NCBI RefSeq assembly: GCF_018449795.1
Contig: NZ_JAAVVE010000006.1
Coordinates: 62,001-126,000, forward strand
Source: Sphingomonas sp. dw_22
GTDB lineage: Bacteria > Pseudomonadota > Alphaproteobacteria > Sphingomonadales > Sphingomonadaceae
Direction: 5' to 3'
Length of the DNA: 64,000 nucleotides
Of this stretch, positions 1 through 9,797 are shown one piece after another. Position 1 is the first letter of the stretch. Each line of letters starts with the position of its first letter. The notes beneath the pieces were generated by a model, which saw only the letters and a program-made list of their open reading frames with translations, was not told the origin of the DNA and searched no databases. A program made the position numbers and the translations under genes.

Positions 1-2382
1 CTTCGAGATCTCGTTCTTCAGGTCCGAATTGCCGCCCGTCGTCACCAGCACGCGGCGGAAGCTGCCGCCGAGATCGAAGAAATTGTCCAGGCGTTCCTGC
101 GCGGTGGCCCCGGCGGGCAGCCCGTCCGCGCCATAGGTGGGGTTCGCCTGGAACAGCGCGAGGCAGTTGGCGGCGCGCGCCGCGGGGTTCGATCCGCTGG
201 CGATCGAGGCGTTCGAGCAGGGATTGGTGGCCGTCGCGACGCCCGTCGTCTGCGGCTGGAGCAGCTGGTTGAGGTTCGGCGCGCGGAAGTTGCGGCTGAG
301 CGAGGAGCGGATGGTCAGGCCGCGGAACACGCCCCATCGCGCGCCCAGGCCCCACACATTCTCGCTGCCGGCGAGCGAATCGCTGACCAGCCGGTACGAG
401 CCATTGACTTCGAACGAGTCGATCAGCGGCAGCGTGAAATCCCCGCCGACCAGCGGGATCAGCAGTTCGCCGGCCACTTCGTTGGTGTGATAGCCGCCCT
501 TGAACGGCGCAAGCGCGGAGCCAGCGCCGATCAGGCCCATGCGGTCCGCCTCCAGCGGCGTCGTGTCGACGCTTTCCGAGCGATGCTCGTAGGTGAGGTT
601 GAACTTCGCCAGCCCGCCCGGCAGCTTCACCACGTCGCCGCCGAAGCTCAGCAGCGCGTCGGTCTGGTCATTGACGTAATTGGGCAGGACGCTGCTCTGG
701 TTGGTGCCGCTCTGCACGGTGACATAGTCGCGAGCGGCCTGAGAGATGTTGTCGTGGCCGAAGATGTTGAGCGGCGTGCAGTTCGGATCGGTGACGGTGA
801 CCTGGTTGATCCGGCAGACGGGCACGCCGGCGCCGTTGAGCACGACATCGGCCGCGTTGCGCAGGCGGAGCTGGTTGAGGTTCCAGCCCTGATAGGAGGT
901 GTCGACGCGCGCCCGGCTGACCGAGGCCGACCAGTTGAAGTCGCGGTTCAGCCAATTGAACTTGCCGTCGAGGGCGAGCAGCCCCCGATAGGTCTTGGTG
1001 TCGGTCCGCAGGTTCGTATCCGGCATGATGTTGTCGAGGAACTTGCCGAGATAGAGCGGGCCGCCGGCCGCGAAGCCGGGCGACGCGGCGGAAAGCTGCG
1101 CGAGCACGCCCGGCGCCAGATACGGGTTGTCGCGATAGACCGCGAACGAGAAGGTGCCGCCGGCCGCCGATCCGGTATTGTCGAACTGCATCGGCCGCAT
1201 GCGTGCGAGCGGATCGTTGGAGATGGTGCGGGCGAAAAGCAGCTCGGTGGAAATCGTGATGTTGTCGGTCAGATCGTAATGGCCGACCATCGTGCCCGAA
1301 TAGCGTTCGATACCGGCGAAAAGCGTCGATTTCGAATTATAGTCCACGCCGTCGCCGCCCTGGGCGAGGTTGGAGAACACCACTGTACCGGTATCGTAGG
1401 GCACGAGCGCGTTGCCGGCCTCGTTGAACTGGACATAGTTGCCGTTGACCTTCAGCAGCGAGCCCAGCGTCGTGCCGGTATTGGCCCAGAACAGGCCGTT
1501 ATAGCTCGACGACCAGGTCTTGGTGTTGGTGAAATAGACCGTCGCCGGGATGCCGTCGTCGCCCGTATGATTGGCCGGGTTGGTGCCGGGATAGGGCACC
1601 AGGCGCGACGCCTCGCGATCCGGGAACAGCAGCGAATCGGACTTCGAATAATCGAAGTTCACGGCGATGTTGCCGCGACCCTCCTTGAAATTGGTGCCGA
1701 AGGTGCCGCGCAGGCTGTAGACCGGATAATCGCCGCGCGAGGAGATGCTGTATTGCGCGTCGAGCACTGCGCCCTGGAAATCATGCTTCAGGACATAGTT
1801 GATAACGCCCGCCATGGCGCCCGAGCCATAGACGGCCGCGCCGCCGCCCTGGACGACATCGACGCGCTCGATCAGGCCGACGGGAATGATGTTGGTATCG
1901 ACCGCCGCGTCCTCAAGACCCGATCCGGTGGTGACCATGCGCCGCCCATTCACCAGGCTGAGCGTGCGTCCCGCCCCCAGGTTGAACAGGTTGGGATAGT
2001 TCTGGACCGTGACCTGGCTGCCGATGCCGGTGTTGCGCGAATAAGAGGGCGTGATCGAGGGGATCTCGTTCAGCGCCTGGCCGATCTGGGTGAAGCCGCG
2101 CTCCTCGATCACCGCTGGGCTGATGATCGTCACCGGGGCGGGCGTGGTGGTGTCGCTGGTGCGGATGCGCGAGCCGGTAACGATGATTTCCCTGCCCTGG
2201 GAGGTATCTATCGTCGCTTGCTCCGCAGCCAGGTCATTGGCTTGGGGTGCCGGTCCCTCGGCGGGCTGGGCGGTGGCCGACGCCTCCTGGGCCATGGCCC
2301 AGCCCGGACTCGCCAGAATATAGAAAAGTGCCGAACCCGTCAGGATCTTAGACTTGGAAAACCACGCCCTTGAATGCGTCAT
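1..2382 (-). CDS. TonB-dependent receptor (3' end outside window)
   Basis: Outer-membrane TonB-dependent receptor, read from an ATG at 2382 down to the window edge, so about 794 N-terminal residues are visible and the C-terminus is missing. A Sec signal peptide ends at about residue 31 (hydrophobic stretch, then AMA before QEA). A short linker is followed by the plug domain (TGSRI, VIEERGFTQIGQALNEIPS, VNGRR) and then the beta-barrel (GAVYGSGAMAGVINYV and many aromatic-rich strands). The style resembles sphingomonad receptors with TGSRIR N-termini, whose substrates cannot be read from sequence. No STN domain is present, so it is not expected to signal through an anti-sigma factor. The substrate is unknown. 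Its upstream region carries an inverted repeat that may be an operator. Confidence 0.9.
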   Translation of the reverse strand, partial: MTHSRAWFSKSKILTGSALFYILASPGWAMAQEASATAQPAEGPAPQANDLAAEQATIDTSQGREIIVTGSRIRTSDTTTPAPVTIISPAVIEERGFTQIGQALNEIPSITPSYSRNTGIGSQVTVQNYPNLFNLGAGRTLSLVNGRRMVTTGSGLEDAAVDTNIIPVGLIERVDVVQGGGAAVYGSGAMAGVINYVLKHDFQGAVLDAQYSISSRGDYPVYSLRGTFGTNFKEGRGNIAVNFDYSKSDSLLFPDREASRLVPYPGTNPANHTGDDGIPATVYFTNTKTWSSSYNGLFWANTGTTLGSLLKVNGNYVQFNEAGNALVPYDTGTVVFSNLAQGGDGVDYNSKSTLFAGIERYSGTMVGHYDLTDNITISTELLFARTISNDPLARMRPMQFDNTGSAAGGTFSFAVYRDNPYLAPGVLAQLSAASPGFAAGGPLYLGKFLDNIMPDTNLRTDTKTYRGLLALDGKFNWLNRDFNWSASVSRARVDTSYQGWNLNQLRLRNAADVVLNGAGVPVCRINQVTVTDPNCTPLNIFGHDNISQAARDYVTVQSGTNQSSVLPNYVNDQTDALLSFGGDVVKLPGGLAKFNLTYEHRSESVDTTPLEADRMGLIGAGSALAPFKGGYHTNEVAGELLIPLVGGDFTLPLIDSFEVNGSYRLVSDSLAGSENVWGLGARWGVFRGLTIRSSLSRNFRAPNLNQLLQPQTTGVATATNPCSNASIASGSNPAARAANCLALFQANPTYGADGLPAGATAQERLDNFFDLGGSFRRVLVTTGGNSDLKNEISK

Positions 2383-2396
2383 ACGGCCCCCTGTTG

Positions 2397-2432
2397 CTCA
2401 ATATGATAAAGTCTATAGTATACAATATTGAG
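2397..2432. promoter_or_regulatory. Inverted repeat upstream of the TonB receptor
   Basis: Perfect 8-bp arms CTCAATAT (2397-2404) and ATATTGAG (2425-2432) enclose 20 bp that include the self-complementary GTATAC (2418-2423). It lies 15 bp before the receptor start codon in the only AT-rich stretch there, so it plausibly overlaps the promoter or an operator. No regulator gene adjoins it. Confidence 0.4.
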
Positions 2433-3126
2433 TCCAGGTATCTGTCAAGCGCTTTGATTTTGTGGTTAAGTTTATAGAATCGTTTGATTTATTGCGGATG
2501 GGCGCTCTGGGTGGCACCGGTGGTGTCGCAAGCATGCAACACTATTGTGTATCGATAGCGGGTGGCGGCGCACTGCGATTGGATGGAGCTTGAAGCGCCA
2601 TCGCACCGGCTCAGCCCGGCCTGTTCGCCGTGACGCGAGTCCGCTCCTAAGGTGCGTACTGCCCGCGCTGGAAGACATGCGGACGGTCATGGTCTCTATC
2701 TTGTGGTTCTCGTCCCACGGGTTTCCGGGCGTGGGCGCTCAGGATGTGATATAAGAGCGAACGCCGCGATTTCGGACTGGGTCCGGTACATGACGTGTCG
2801 CTCTCGGACGCGCGATGCCTGGCAATCGAGCTTCGGAAGATGGTTCGAAGCGGCAAGGATCCCGTGTAGGAGAGGGGGCTTCGGCGAGCGAGCGTCCCTG
2901 CCATTCGAAAATGGTCGCGCGTCGCTGCTACGACGCGATGAAAGGCGGCTGGAAGGATCGGCGCAATGTCTCTTGGTTATCGAGCCTTGAGAACCATGTT
3001 TTCGACGAGATCGGGTGAAGCGGATCGATGCTGTCGACAGTCTGCAGCGGATACGCTCAGGAGACCGTCTTTCCGACGATCCACCAGAATTTTCAACGCT
3101 TTGAAAGTGGCTGATGCGGAAGTGTG
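2433..3126. other. Non-coding stretch between receptor and repeat copy 1
   Basis: About 700 bp with no convincing gene. The short open frames (up to about 110 codons) overlap on both strands, lack recognisable motifs and lack good ribosome-binding sites. The composition changes from high GC at 2500-2950 to AT-rich after 3110. It may be decayed sequence belonging to the Fic-pseudogene region that follows. Confidence 0.5.
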
Positions 3127-3370
3127 CCTAATAACTATCGACATCAATTTGAGAAGATTTATCTAACTAAAATCGATGTAGAATTTATATCCACAAATAT
3201 ACCTATTTAATCAGGCGCGATCGCTGATCAAATTCTCGGTCACAAGTCTACATATAACCTTCGACGGTGATCTCTCTATACTATAATGCTATCGCTATGG
3301 CCATATGGCTGAGCTCGGATGCATCAAATTGATTTTATGGATTGGATGGACTTGCATTCTACCAGATAGG
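3127..3370 (+). repeat. AT-rich dispersed element, copy 1
   Basis: This segment aligns to 16405-16660. The first 50 bases are about 90% identical, starting at CCTAATAA. Similarity then falls to roughly 60-65%, with islands such as the run around GGTCAC and GACGG, and TGGACT plus CATTCT near the end. Inside it is an inverted repeat, ACATCAATTTGAG (3141-3153) against CTAAAATCGATGT (3167-3179). It precedes a decayed Fic gene, and copy 3 (56101) precedes an intact one, so a link to Fic genes is likely. Percentages are by eye. Confidence 0.6.
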
Positions 3371-3689
3371 TCCGGGGCAATCCTTGCGGCCGTCGAACGC
3401 GTTCGCTGGCACGGCTCGGGCAAGCACCACGCGACTTCCACCGAATCTATTCGTCTTGCCGCGGAAGTAGCCGCTCGGCAGACGATATCGGCGCTCGGCG
3501 TGCACGAGCATCTCGAACGACATGATGGTGTTGGGCTGCTTCGTACCAGCGGCTCATTGTTGGAACGTCTTGCGGCCGAAGGTCTCCCCGGGACGCCGCA
3601 GCGCGCGATGGAGATGCCAGCAGCTATCACCGTGCCGCTGGAGCTGGAGCGTGAACGCCTCCGAAAACGACGGAGGATCGCTCCAATCC

Positions 3690-4527
3690 ACGTTCAGTGG
3701 CTGGGGGAATTCGACGATTGGACGGGGTTTCGGCCCCCGCTTCTTGGGCAGCGCCGCTCTCCGCGGAACGGCTGTGGGCATGGCACGCTGCAATGTTCCC
3801 GACCGGTCGGAGTGGCATGACCCCGATAACCGTCGGGGGTGGCGCACCGACGCGAATGGACCCATGCAGGTGGTCTCGGGACCGATCGGCCGTGAGCGTG
3901 TCCATTATCAGGCGCCATCGGCTGCGGCTCTGGATCGCGAGATGGCGGCGTTCATTGGTTGGTTCGAGAGCGAAAAGGGCATCGATCCGGTCTTGAAGGC
4001 GGGCATCGCCCGTCTCTGGTTCGTGACCGTCCATCCATTCGACGATGGCAACGGCCGGATCGCACGCGCGATCGCCGATCTGGGGCTCGCACGCTCGGAA
4101 GGAAGCGCACAGCGCTTCTACAGCATGTCGACGCAGATCAGGGCGGAGCGGAAGGCCTATTATGCTCTGCTCGAGATGACCCAGAAGGCGGATCTCGACA
4201 CCACGTCCTGGCTGGAGTGGTTCCTGGATTGCCTCGACCGGGCTTTCGACGGCCGAGCAGGCCCTTTCCTCGGTTCTCGCCAAAGCACGCTTCTGGGATC
4301 GTCATCACGAGACGTCACTCAATGAGCGTCAGCGTGCAATGATCAACCGGTTGCTCAATGGCTTCGAGGGAAAATTGAACACCTCGAAATGGGCCGAGCT
4401 CGCCAAGACGTCGAACGATACAGCGCTGCGCGATATCCAGGCTCTCGTCGAGAAAGGCATCCTCGTCCGTGACCAGGGCGGCGGCCGCAGCACCAGCTAT
4501 TCGCTGGCTCAAGAAGCCACCCGTTGA
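3690..4527 (+). pseudogene. Fic family protein, decayed
   Basis: Remnant of a Fic-domain AMPylator-like gene. Pieces in different frames reconstruct the family order: SAERLWAWHAAMFPTGRSGM (about 3757-3816), then WRTDANGPMQVVSGPIGRER, then the Fic core VHPFDDGNGRIARAI (about 4030-4075). After a further shift near 4250 comes a C-terminal winged-helix-like segment (NERQRAMINRLL, TSKWAELAKTS, GGGRSTSYSL) ending at 4527. At least two frameshifts are needed and the N-terminal domain with the inhibitory motif is not recognisable, so the gene is dead. The core motif HPFxDGNGRxxR is still intact. It is only distantly similar to the intact Fic gene at 56515. Confidence 0.85.
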
Positions 4528-4730
4528 GCTGGGATTGACCATCACGTACCCTCCGCCTTTTAGCGGGTGAAGCCGTAGAGACCGACGTCGCATTATCTGT
4601 CTCACCCCCTGCGGTTGGCTGATCCGCGACTGAAGATGACCCTTTGCTCTGCGATCGATCTTGCCGTGACTGCGCACGTTGCGGTGATAAAGTCAGCGCC
4701 AGCGCCTGCCTTGTCTCTTTGAGGTATCCA

Positions 4731-5636
4731 ATGAATCGTTCAGCCCCGCCTATCCAGGACATCGCGATGTTCGTCGCGGTTGCGCAGAATGCGAGCTTCA
4801 CCCGCGCCGCTGAACAGATGGCGACGAGCAAGTCCAATGTCGGCAAGGCGGTACAACGGCTTGAGGCGCGACTGGGCACCAAACTGTTCCAGCGCACGAC
4901 ACGTGCGGTGCGCCTGACCGAGGATGGCGAGACCTATCTCGAAGCGGCACGGACTGCGCTCGACGGGCTGGGCGAGGCCGAGATTGCGCTGGCGGCACGG
5001 CGCGAGGATCCGGTCGGCCGGGTGCGGCTCGACATCGCGGTTGGCCTCGGCATCGCCGTCATCCCGACCTTCGCGGCGCTGCGCGAGCGCTGGCCCCGGG
5101 TCACGCTCGACCTGTCGCTCAACGATCGCCAGGCCGATCCGGTGAAGGAAGGCTGGGACATTGTCGTGCGGATCGGCGAGCTTCCCGCCAGCGGCGAGAT
5201 GACCGTGCGGCGGCTGTGCGGGCTGCGTAACTGCCTGTACGCCGCGCGCGCCTATCTCGACCGGCGTGGGCCGATCGCATCGGTTCAGGACTTGCGCGCG
5301 CAGGATGGCATCATCTTCCGCGCCAATTCCGGCCAGCTGCGCCCCTGGAGCGTGCCGGAGGGCGGGCGGCTCATCGAGATATCACCCAACGCGAGCGTGG
5401 TCGTCTCGGACGGACGCTCGATGATCGATTCGGTGCGCGCCGGCCTCGGCGTCGCGCAGATCTTCGACCGGGTCGCCGCGCCGTTCGTCGCGGCCGGCGA
5501 GATGGTGCATGTGCTGCCCGAGCTCGATGTCGATGGCCCGCCGGTCCATGCGCTCATCCCGCTCGGCCGCAGGATGCCGCCCAAGACCCGCGTCGTGCTC
5601 GATCATCTGGGCGAGGTGCTACGTTCACCGATTTAG
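4731..5636 (+). CDS. LysR family transcriptional regulator
   Basis: 301-residue LysR-type regulator. The winged helix-turn-helix occupies about residues 1-65 (DIAMFVAVAQNASFTRAAEQ, KSNVGKAVQRLEARLGTKLF, TTRAVRLTEDG), followed by a LysR substrate-binding domain (VGRVRLDIAVGLGIAVIPTF and DIVVRIGELP). I chose the ATG at 4731 because GAGG lies 6 bp upstream; an earlier in-frame ATG at 4644 would add a non-homologous tail. No divergently transcribed target adjoins it. Its last 12 bases overlap the 3' end of chaC on the other strand. Members with this N-terminus often control nearby oxidoreductases or exporters; the target here is unknown. Confidence 0.9.
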   Translation: MNRSAPPIQDIAMFVAVAQNASFTRAAEQMATSKSNVGKAVQRLEARLGTKLFQRTTRAVRLTEDGETYLEAARTALDGLGEAEIALAARREDPVGRVRLDIAVGLGIAVIPTFAALRERWPRVTLDLSLNDRQADPVKEGWDIVVRIGELPASGEMTVRRLCGLRNCLYAARAYLDRRGPIASVQDLRAQDGIIFRANSGQLRPWSVPEGGRLIEISPNASVVVSDGRSMIDSVRAGLGVAQIFDRVAAPFVAAGEMVHVLPELDVDGPPVHALIPLGRRMPPKTRVVLDHLGEVLRSPI

Positions 5637-6302
5637 CGCGGCTTCCACTTCGGCCGCGAGCTGTTCTATTTCGGCGTCGGGAATACCGCAGGCACGCAGG
5701 CCGTCGCGAGTCTGGAACAGATAGTCCGCCGAGCTGCCAAGACTGCCGCGCGCGGTGGCGAGCCGTTCCACGATCCGATCATGCGGCAGGTCGCCGGCAT
5801 AGTTTGCGCTTGCCGGATCGATCGTGAAGGCAAGGCCGGCGCCGACGCGTTCGCCGTTGCTGTCGAGCAGATCCATCCAGCGCGGGACATAGGCGCCGGT
5901 CACCATCTCGCGACGCCAGAGCAACTCAAGCTCCGCCACGACATCGGCTTCATCGAGGCGCAGCGCGACGCCTTCGCATGACCCGCCTTCCTCGAGGGCG
6001 AGCACCAGGCCCGGTCGATCCGGCGAGCCACGCCCGAGCGGGCTGGTTAGGCAGAAGGCGCGATGCCACCCATCGATATGGGCGACGCGGCGCTCGACGC
6101 TGCGGATCGTCGGGTTCCACACCAGCGAGCCGTAGGCGAAGACCCAGGCCGGCCCCGCGGGGCGACTGGCCAGCGTGCACCGGAGGCTTTCGGAGCGCTC
6201 AGCGTCAGTCAACAGGCGCTGGCCGGGCGCATCGCTGGCCAGCATCGTCGCGAAGTCGCCGCTCTCCAGTAACGCGCGATAGCGGTGCTCGGGCGTGCTC
6301 AT
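5625..6302 (-). CDS. chaC: Gamma-glutamylcyclotransferase ChaC
   Basis: 225-residue ChaC-like enzyme that, by family, cleaves glutathione to 5-oxoproline and Cys-Gly in the cytoplasm. The YGSL substrate-binding signature is seen in WVFAYGSLVWNP, and the catalytic glutamate lies in GGSCEGVALRL. The start at 6302 is supported by an ATGA overlap with the stop of the upstream DUF427 gene, so the two are probably translationally coupled. It sits at the downstream end of a minus-strand run with an MFS exporter and an RND pump, a context consistent with detoxification or thiol turnover. Confidence 0.9.
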   Translation of the reverse strand: MSTPEHRYRALLESGDFATMLASDAPGQRLLTDAERSESLRCTLASRPAGPAWVFAYGSLVWNPTIRSVERRVAHIDGWHRAFCLTSPLGRGSPDRPGLVLALEEGGSCEGVALRLDEADVVAELELLWRREMVTGAYVPRWMDLLDSNGERVGAGLAFTIDPASANYAGDLPHDRIVERLATARGSLGSSADYLFQTRDGLRACGIPDAEIEQLAAEVEAALNR

Positions 6303-6691
6303 TGCACGTTCCCCAATTCCCATTCCTCGATCGAGACGATACGATCAGGATAGAAGGCGACATATCCGGCGATCTGCGCGACCGCCTCATAGGGCGCCTC
6401 GTAGGACCAGGCGATGTTGACCGCACGGTCACCAGCACCGGGGATGCTGAAATAGCTGGCATCGCCCTTGTAGGGGCAATGGGTCGTCAGCTCGGTACGC
6501 TCAAGCAGAGTGATGTCGACATCGGCGCGTGGCACGTAGAGCACGGCCGGATAGGCGGCTTCCTTGAGCGACAAAGCGCGGATGGTATCAGCAATCACGA
6601 GGCTACCGGCGCGCACGACGACGCGGGCGCGCTTGGGCTCGATCGTGATTGGATGGTCCTTGTTCGGGAGCTTCTGAAGCGGCTGGGTCAT
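6299..6691 (-). CDS. DUF427 domain-containing protein
   Basis: 130-residue protein made almost entirely of a DUF427 domain. Recognisable pieces are RVVVRAGSLVIADT, YFPRADVD-like YVPRADVDITLLER, THCPYKGDASYFSI, NIAWSYEAPYEAVAQIAG and YVAFYPDRI. The biochemical function of the family is not established; a compact beta-rich fold with a conserved CPYKG motif is typical. It lies 24 bp downstream of the MFS gene and overlaps chaC by 4 bp, so it is likely co-transcribed with both. Confidence 0.85.
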   Translation of the reverse strand: MTQPLQKLPNKDHPITIEPKRARVVVRAGSLVIADTIRALSLKEAAYPAVLYVPRADVDITLLERTELTTHCPYKGDASYFSIPGAGDRAVNIAWSYEAPYEAVAQIAGYVAFYPDRIVSIEEWELGNVQ

Positions 6692-6715
6692 GATTTCTCT
6701 CCTGGAAAATGGGGG

Positions 6716-8263
6716 TCAGGCGGGCTGACATTCGGCGGAGGATGCGGCGTTCTCGGTGGCATGGGTGCGGCCGAGGAGCACGAAGGAGGCAATCGCCGAC
6801 AGGACGGTGATCGCTGCAAGCGCCCAGGTGAGGCTCTGGAAAGCCTCGACATAGCCCTGGACGAGCAGCGCGCGGTCGAGTTGGGCCCCAAGCGTTTGGG
6901 CGTGGGCCAGGTCGCCATTGACCAGCCGGGCGCCGATCTCGCGAAGCTGGGCATCTGGGAGACCCTTGGCGGCGAGACGCTGGATGCCGAGGCTGGTGAG
7001 CCCCGCCAGTCCGGCGCTGACGATCGCCAGCGCAACGCCCTCGCTCGCCACCTTTGTGGTGTTGAAGATGCCGCTGGCCATGCCGGCGCGCTCCCTCGGT
7101 ACGACCGTGACCGAGAGCGCGTCCATCAGGCCCCAGGGGACGCCGGCGCCCAGGCCGATCACGAGCATCGGCAGCGCGATCCACAGTCCATCGGCGGGCG
7201 TCATCATGCCGAGCCAGACCTGGCCGGCAGCCGCGATCAGCAGGCCGATACCGGTGAGGATGCCCGGCGAGACAAAGCGGCTGAGCGATACGGCGAGCGT
7301 CGGTACCACCAGCATCGGCGCGGAGAGCGCGAGCATCATCAGGCCTGCATCGATCTCGCTCTGCCCCTCGACGCCGATGAAGCGCAGCGGCAGCAGGATC
7401 AGCAGGACGACATAGCTGTAGCAGGTCGCGATCGGCAGCAGTTGTACGCCGACGAAGCGCGGGAAACGGAACAGGCTGAGGTCGAGCATCGGCCGAGCAA
7501 CACGGCCCTCGACCCGGACGAACAATGCGGCGAGCAGGGCGGAAGCGGCGAGCGGCACTAGCACCAACGCGCTGGTCCAACCGCTCTCGGGCGCTTGGAT
7601 CACCCCGAAGGTGAACAGCGACAGCGCCCCGGTGAAACTGAGCACGCCGGGCCAATCGAGGCCGGTCGCGTCAGGATCGCGGGTTTCGTGGAGCGTGCGG
7701 GCGCCCCAGGCGAGAGCGACCGCGCCGATCACCGTGCTGGTGACGAAGATCGACCGCCAGCCGAGCGTCTCGCTCAGCCAGCCCGCGATCATCGGGCCGA
7801 ACGACAGGCCGATGCCGAAGGTGGTGCCGAGCATCGAGAAGGCGCGGATGCGGGCATGGCCGTCGAACTCCTGCGCCATCGCCGCCGACCCGCCGGCCAA
7901 CGCCGCCGCGGCACCCACACCCTGCGCCGCGCGGAGCAGGTCGATCGCCCAGATCGACGGCGCGAAGCTCAGCAGCGCGGAGAAGATGACGAAGATGCCG
8001 ACGCCGGCCAGGAACACGCGCTTGCGGCCATATTGGTCGGCGAGCGCGCCGGCGGTCATCAGCAGGCTGCCGAAGGTCAGCATGAAGGCGTTGGTGATCC
8101 AGGTCAGCGACGTCGCGCTGCCACCCAGGTCGCGGCCAATCGCCGGGGTGGCGACGGCGCCGCCCGAGAAGCTCAGCGGCAGGATCAAGGCGGCGAGGCA
8201 GACCGCGAAGACCACGGCGACGCCGCTGGCCTGGCGCGGGGCTTCGATAGGTGCGGCGTGCAT
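6716..8263 (-). CDS. MFS drug exporter, DHA2 (14-TM) type
   Basis: 515-residue inner-membrane transporter of the major facilitator superfamily, presumably a proton-driven multidrug exporter. The length and roughly 14 hydrophobic segments fit the DHA2/QacA-EmrB branch. MFS motif A is visible as GALADQYGRKRVFLAG in the TM2-TM3 loop, and motif C-like GIGLSFGPMIAGWL in TM5. The ATG at 8263 has GAGGA 7 bp upstream. It lies downstream of the RND outer-membrane-factor gene with a 99-bp gap, so it may share that operon. Substrates cannot be deduced. Confidence 0.9.
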   Translation of the reverse strand: MHAAPIEAPRQASGVAVVFAVCLAALILPLSFSGGAVATPAIGRDLGGSATSLTWITNAFMLTFGSLLMTAGALADQYGRKRVFLAGVGIFVIFSALLSFAPSIWAIDLLRAAQGVGAAAALAGGSAAMAQEFDGHARIRAFSMLGTTFGIGLSFGPMIAGWLSETLGWRSIFVTSTVIGAVALAWGARTLHETRDPDATGLDWPGVLSFTGALSLFTFGVIQAPESGWTSALVLVPLAASALLAALFVRVEGRVARPMLDLSLFRFPRFVGVQLLPIATCYSYVVLLILLPLRFIGVEGQSEIDAGLMMLALSAPMLVVPTLAVSLSRFVSPGILTGIGLLIAAAGQVWLGMMTPADGLWIALPMLVIGLGAGVPWGLMDALSVTVVPRERAGMASGIFNTTKVASEGVALAIVSAGLAGLTSLGIQRLAAKGLPDAQLREIGARLVNGDLAHAQTLGAQLDRALLVQGYVEAFQSLTWALAAITVLSAIASFVLLGRTHATENAASSAECQPA

Positions 8264-8362
8264 GGCGGATTCCTCGATCGATGGTGCGATGCCGAGGTAG
8301 CGTTGCCTATTTGATGGATAAACTGGCCCGGAAGCGACGATATGTCGCCTCCGGAGCGACAG

Positions 8363-9784
8363 TCATTTGGCCGCGACCTGCGCCCGGCTTGCGGACTGCC
8401 AGCCACCCCCCAGCGCCTTGAACAGGTCGATCTGGGCATCGGCTACGCGGGCATCGGCCAGCGCGACCCGCGCCTCGGCATCGGCGGCGGTGCGTTCGGC
8501 GTCGATCACGACGAGGAAATCGACCTGGCCCTCGCGCTGGCGGGCGCGGACGATCCTGGCCGCGTCATTGGCCTGATCGCGCGAGGCGACCAGCCGGTGG
8601 CGCCGGTCGAGCGCCTTGGCATAAGCGGAAAGCGCGGTCTCGGTCTCCTCCAGCGCCCGCAGGACGGCGCCGTCGAATTGCGCGAGCGAGGCGTGTGTGT
8701 CGGCCCGAGCCTCGGCGATCTTCGCGCGGGCGGCGGACGGATTGGCATTCCAGCTTATCAGCGGCCCGAGCAGGAAGCGCAGCGGTCCGCCGGTGAGCAG
8801 GTCGCCGAACCCGGTGCTGGTCTGGCCGACCGATCCGCCGAGCGCGATATGCGGATAGAGGTCCGCTGTCGCGACGCCGATCCGGGCGGTGTCGGCCGCG
8901 AGCCGGCGCTCGGCCGCGCGGACATCGGGCCGGCGCTGGAGCAGCGCGGCGCCGTCCCCCACTGGAATCGGACGATCGATCAGCGGCAGCGTCTCCCGCG
9001 CGCCGGCCGAAGCGGGCAACTCCGCCGGCGCGCGGCCGGTGAGCGTGGCGAGACGGAATAAGGCCGCCTGGCGCTCGGCTTCGATCGCGGGAATCTCGGC
9101 AGCCTGCTGGTCGCGCAGCGATCCGATACGGAGCGTGTCGAGCTTCGTGGCGCGCCCCGCCTCGACCCGCTTGCCGGTGAGGCGCAGCGACTGATCGAGC
9201 AGCGCAACGCTGCGCTTCGCCACCGCCAGTCGGTGCGCGGCGGACGCGGCATCGACATAGGCTCGCGTCGTGTCCGCGACGATCGCGACACGGACGGCGT
9301 CCGCATCGGCTTGCGCTGCCGCCGCATCACCGCGTGCCGCTTCGATCCCACGCCGCACCCGGCCGAACAGATCGACCTCGTAGCTGACCGACAGGCCACC
9401 ATCGACAAAGCCGGTCTCGCGATCTGCCCCGGGCAGCGCCTGCATTTCGGGTGCGCGCTGGTAGCCACCGGTGGCGTCGATCGAGCCCTGCGGCAGTCGA
9501 TCGGCCCGCGCCGCCCGGAACGCGGCCTGTGCTCGCTCCAGCCGCGCCACCGCGACGCGGATATCGGTGTTGGCGGCGAGCGCGTCGGCGACGAGGCCAT
9601 CAAGGATCGGATCCTCGTAAAGCTTCCACCAGTCGGTCACGGCCTCTGCGGTCGAGACCGCGGGCGAAGCGGAGCCGATCAGCGGGCCGGCCGAGGCGAC
9701 CGGTGGCGACGGCGCGACATAAGAAGGGCCGGTGGCGCAGCTCGCGAGGAGCAAAGCGGTGAGGCTGATGAGTGCGGTACGCAT
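8363..9784 (-). CDS. RND efflux outer-membrane factor (NodT family lipoprotein)
   Basis: 473-residue TolC-like outer-membrane channel of the OprM/NodT group. A lipoprotein signal peptide ends at the lipobox LLASC, giving the mature Cys near residue 16. Two repeated outer-membrane efflux halves follow (ANTDIRVAVARLERAQAAFR in the first, RRPDVRAAERRLAADTARIG in the second). I used the ATG at 9784, preceded by GGGAGGGA; the frame is open further upstream without support. It follows the RND transporter gene by 13 bp, completing a tripartite pump. Confidence 0.93.
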   Translation of the reverse strand: MRTALISLTALLLASCATGPSYVAPSPPVASAGPLIGSASPAVSTAEAVTDWWKLYEDPILDGLVADALAANTDIRVAVARLERAQAAFRAARADRLPQGSIDATGGYQRAPEMQALPGADRETGFVDGGLSVSYEVDLFGRVRRGIEAARGDAAAAQADADAVRVAIVADTTRAYVDAASAAHRLAVAKRSVALLDQSLRLTGKRVEAGRATKLDTLRIGSLRDQQAAEIPAIEAERQAALFRLATLTGRAPAELPASAGARETLPLIDRPIPVGDGAALLQRRPDVRAAERRLAADTARIGVATADLYPHIALGGSVGQTSTGFGDLLTGGPLRFLLGPLISWNANPSAARAKIAEARADTHASLAQFDGAVLRALEETETALSAYAKALDRRHRLVASRDQANDAARIVRARQREGQVDFLVVIDAERTAADAEARVALADARVADAQIDLFKALGGGWQSASRAQVAAK

Positions 9785-9797
9785 GGGAAGTCCCTCC

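Noticed and set aside
487..2373. Long open frame of 628 codons on the plus strand opposite the TonB receptor
   Set aside because: It is the antisense shadow of a high-GC gene: composition is Arg/Gly/Ala-rich, there is no domain, and the minus strand encodes a clear receptor.
2652..2990. 112-codon plus-strand frame in the 2.4-3.1 kb gap
   Set aside because: It overlaps equally long frames on both strands, has no ribosome-binding site and no recognisable motif.
5978..7561. 527-codon plus-strand frame opposite chaC, DUF427 and the MFS gene
   Set aside because: It crosses three recognisable genes on the other strand and has low-complexity charged sequence with no motif; antisense shadow.
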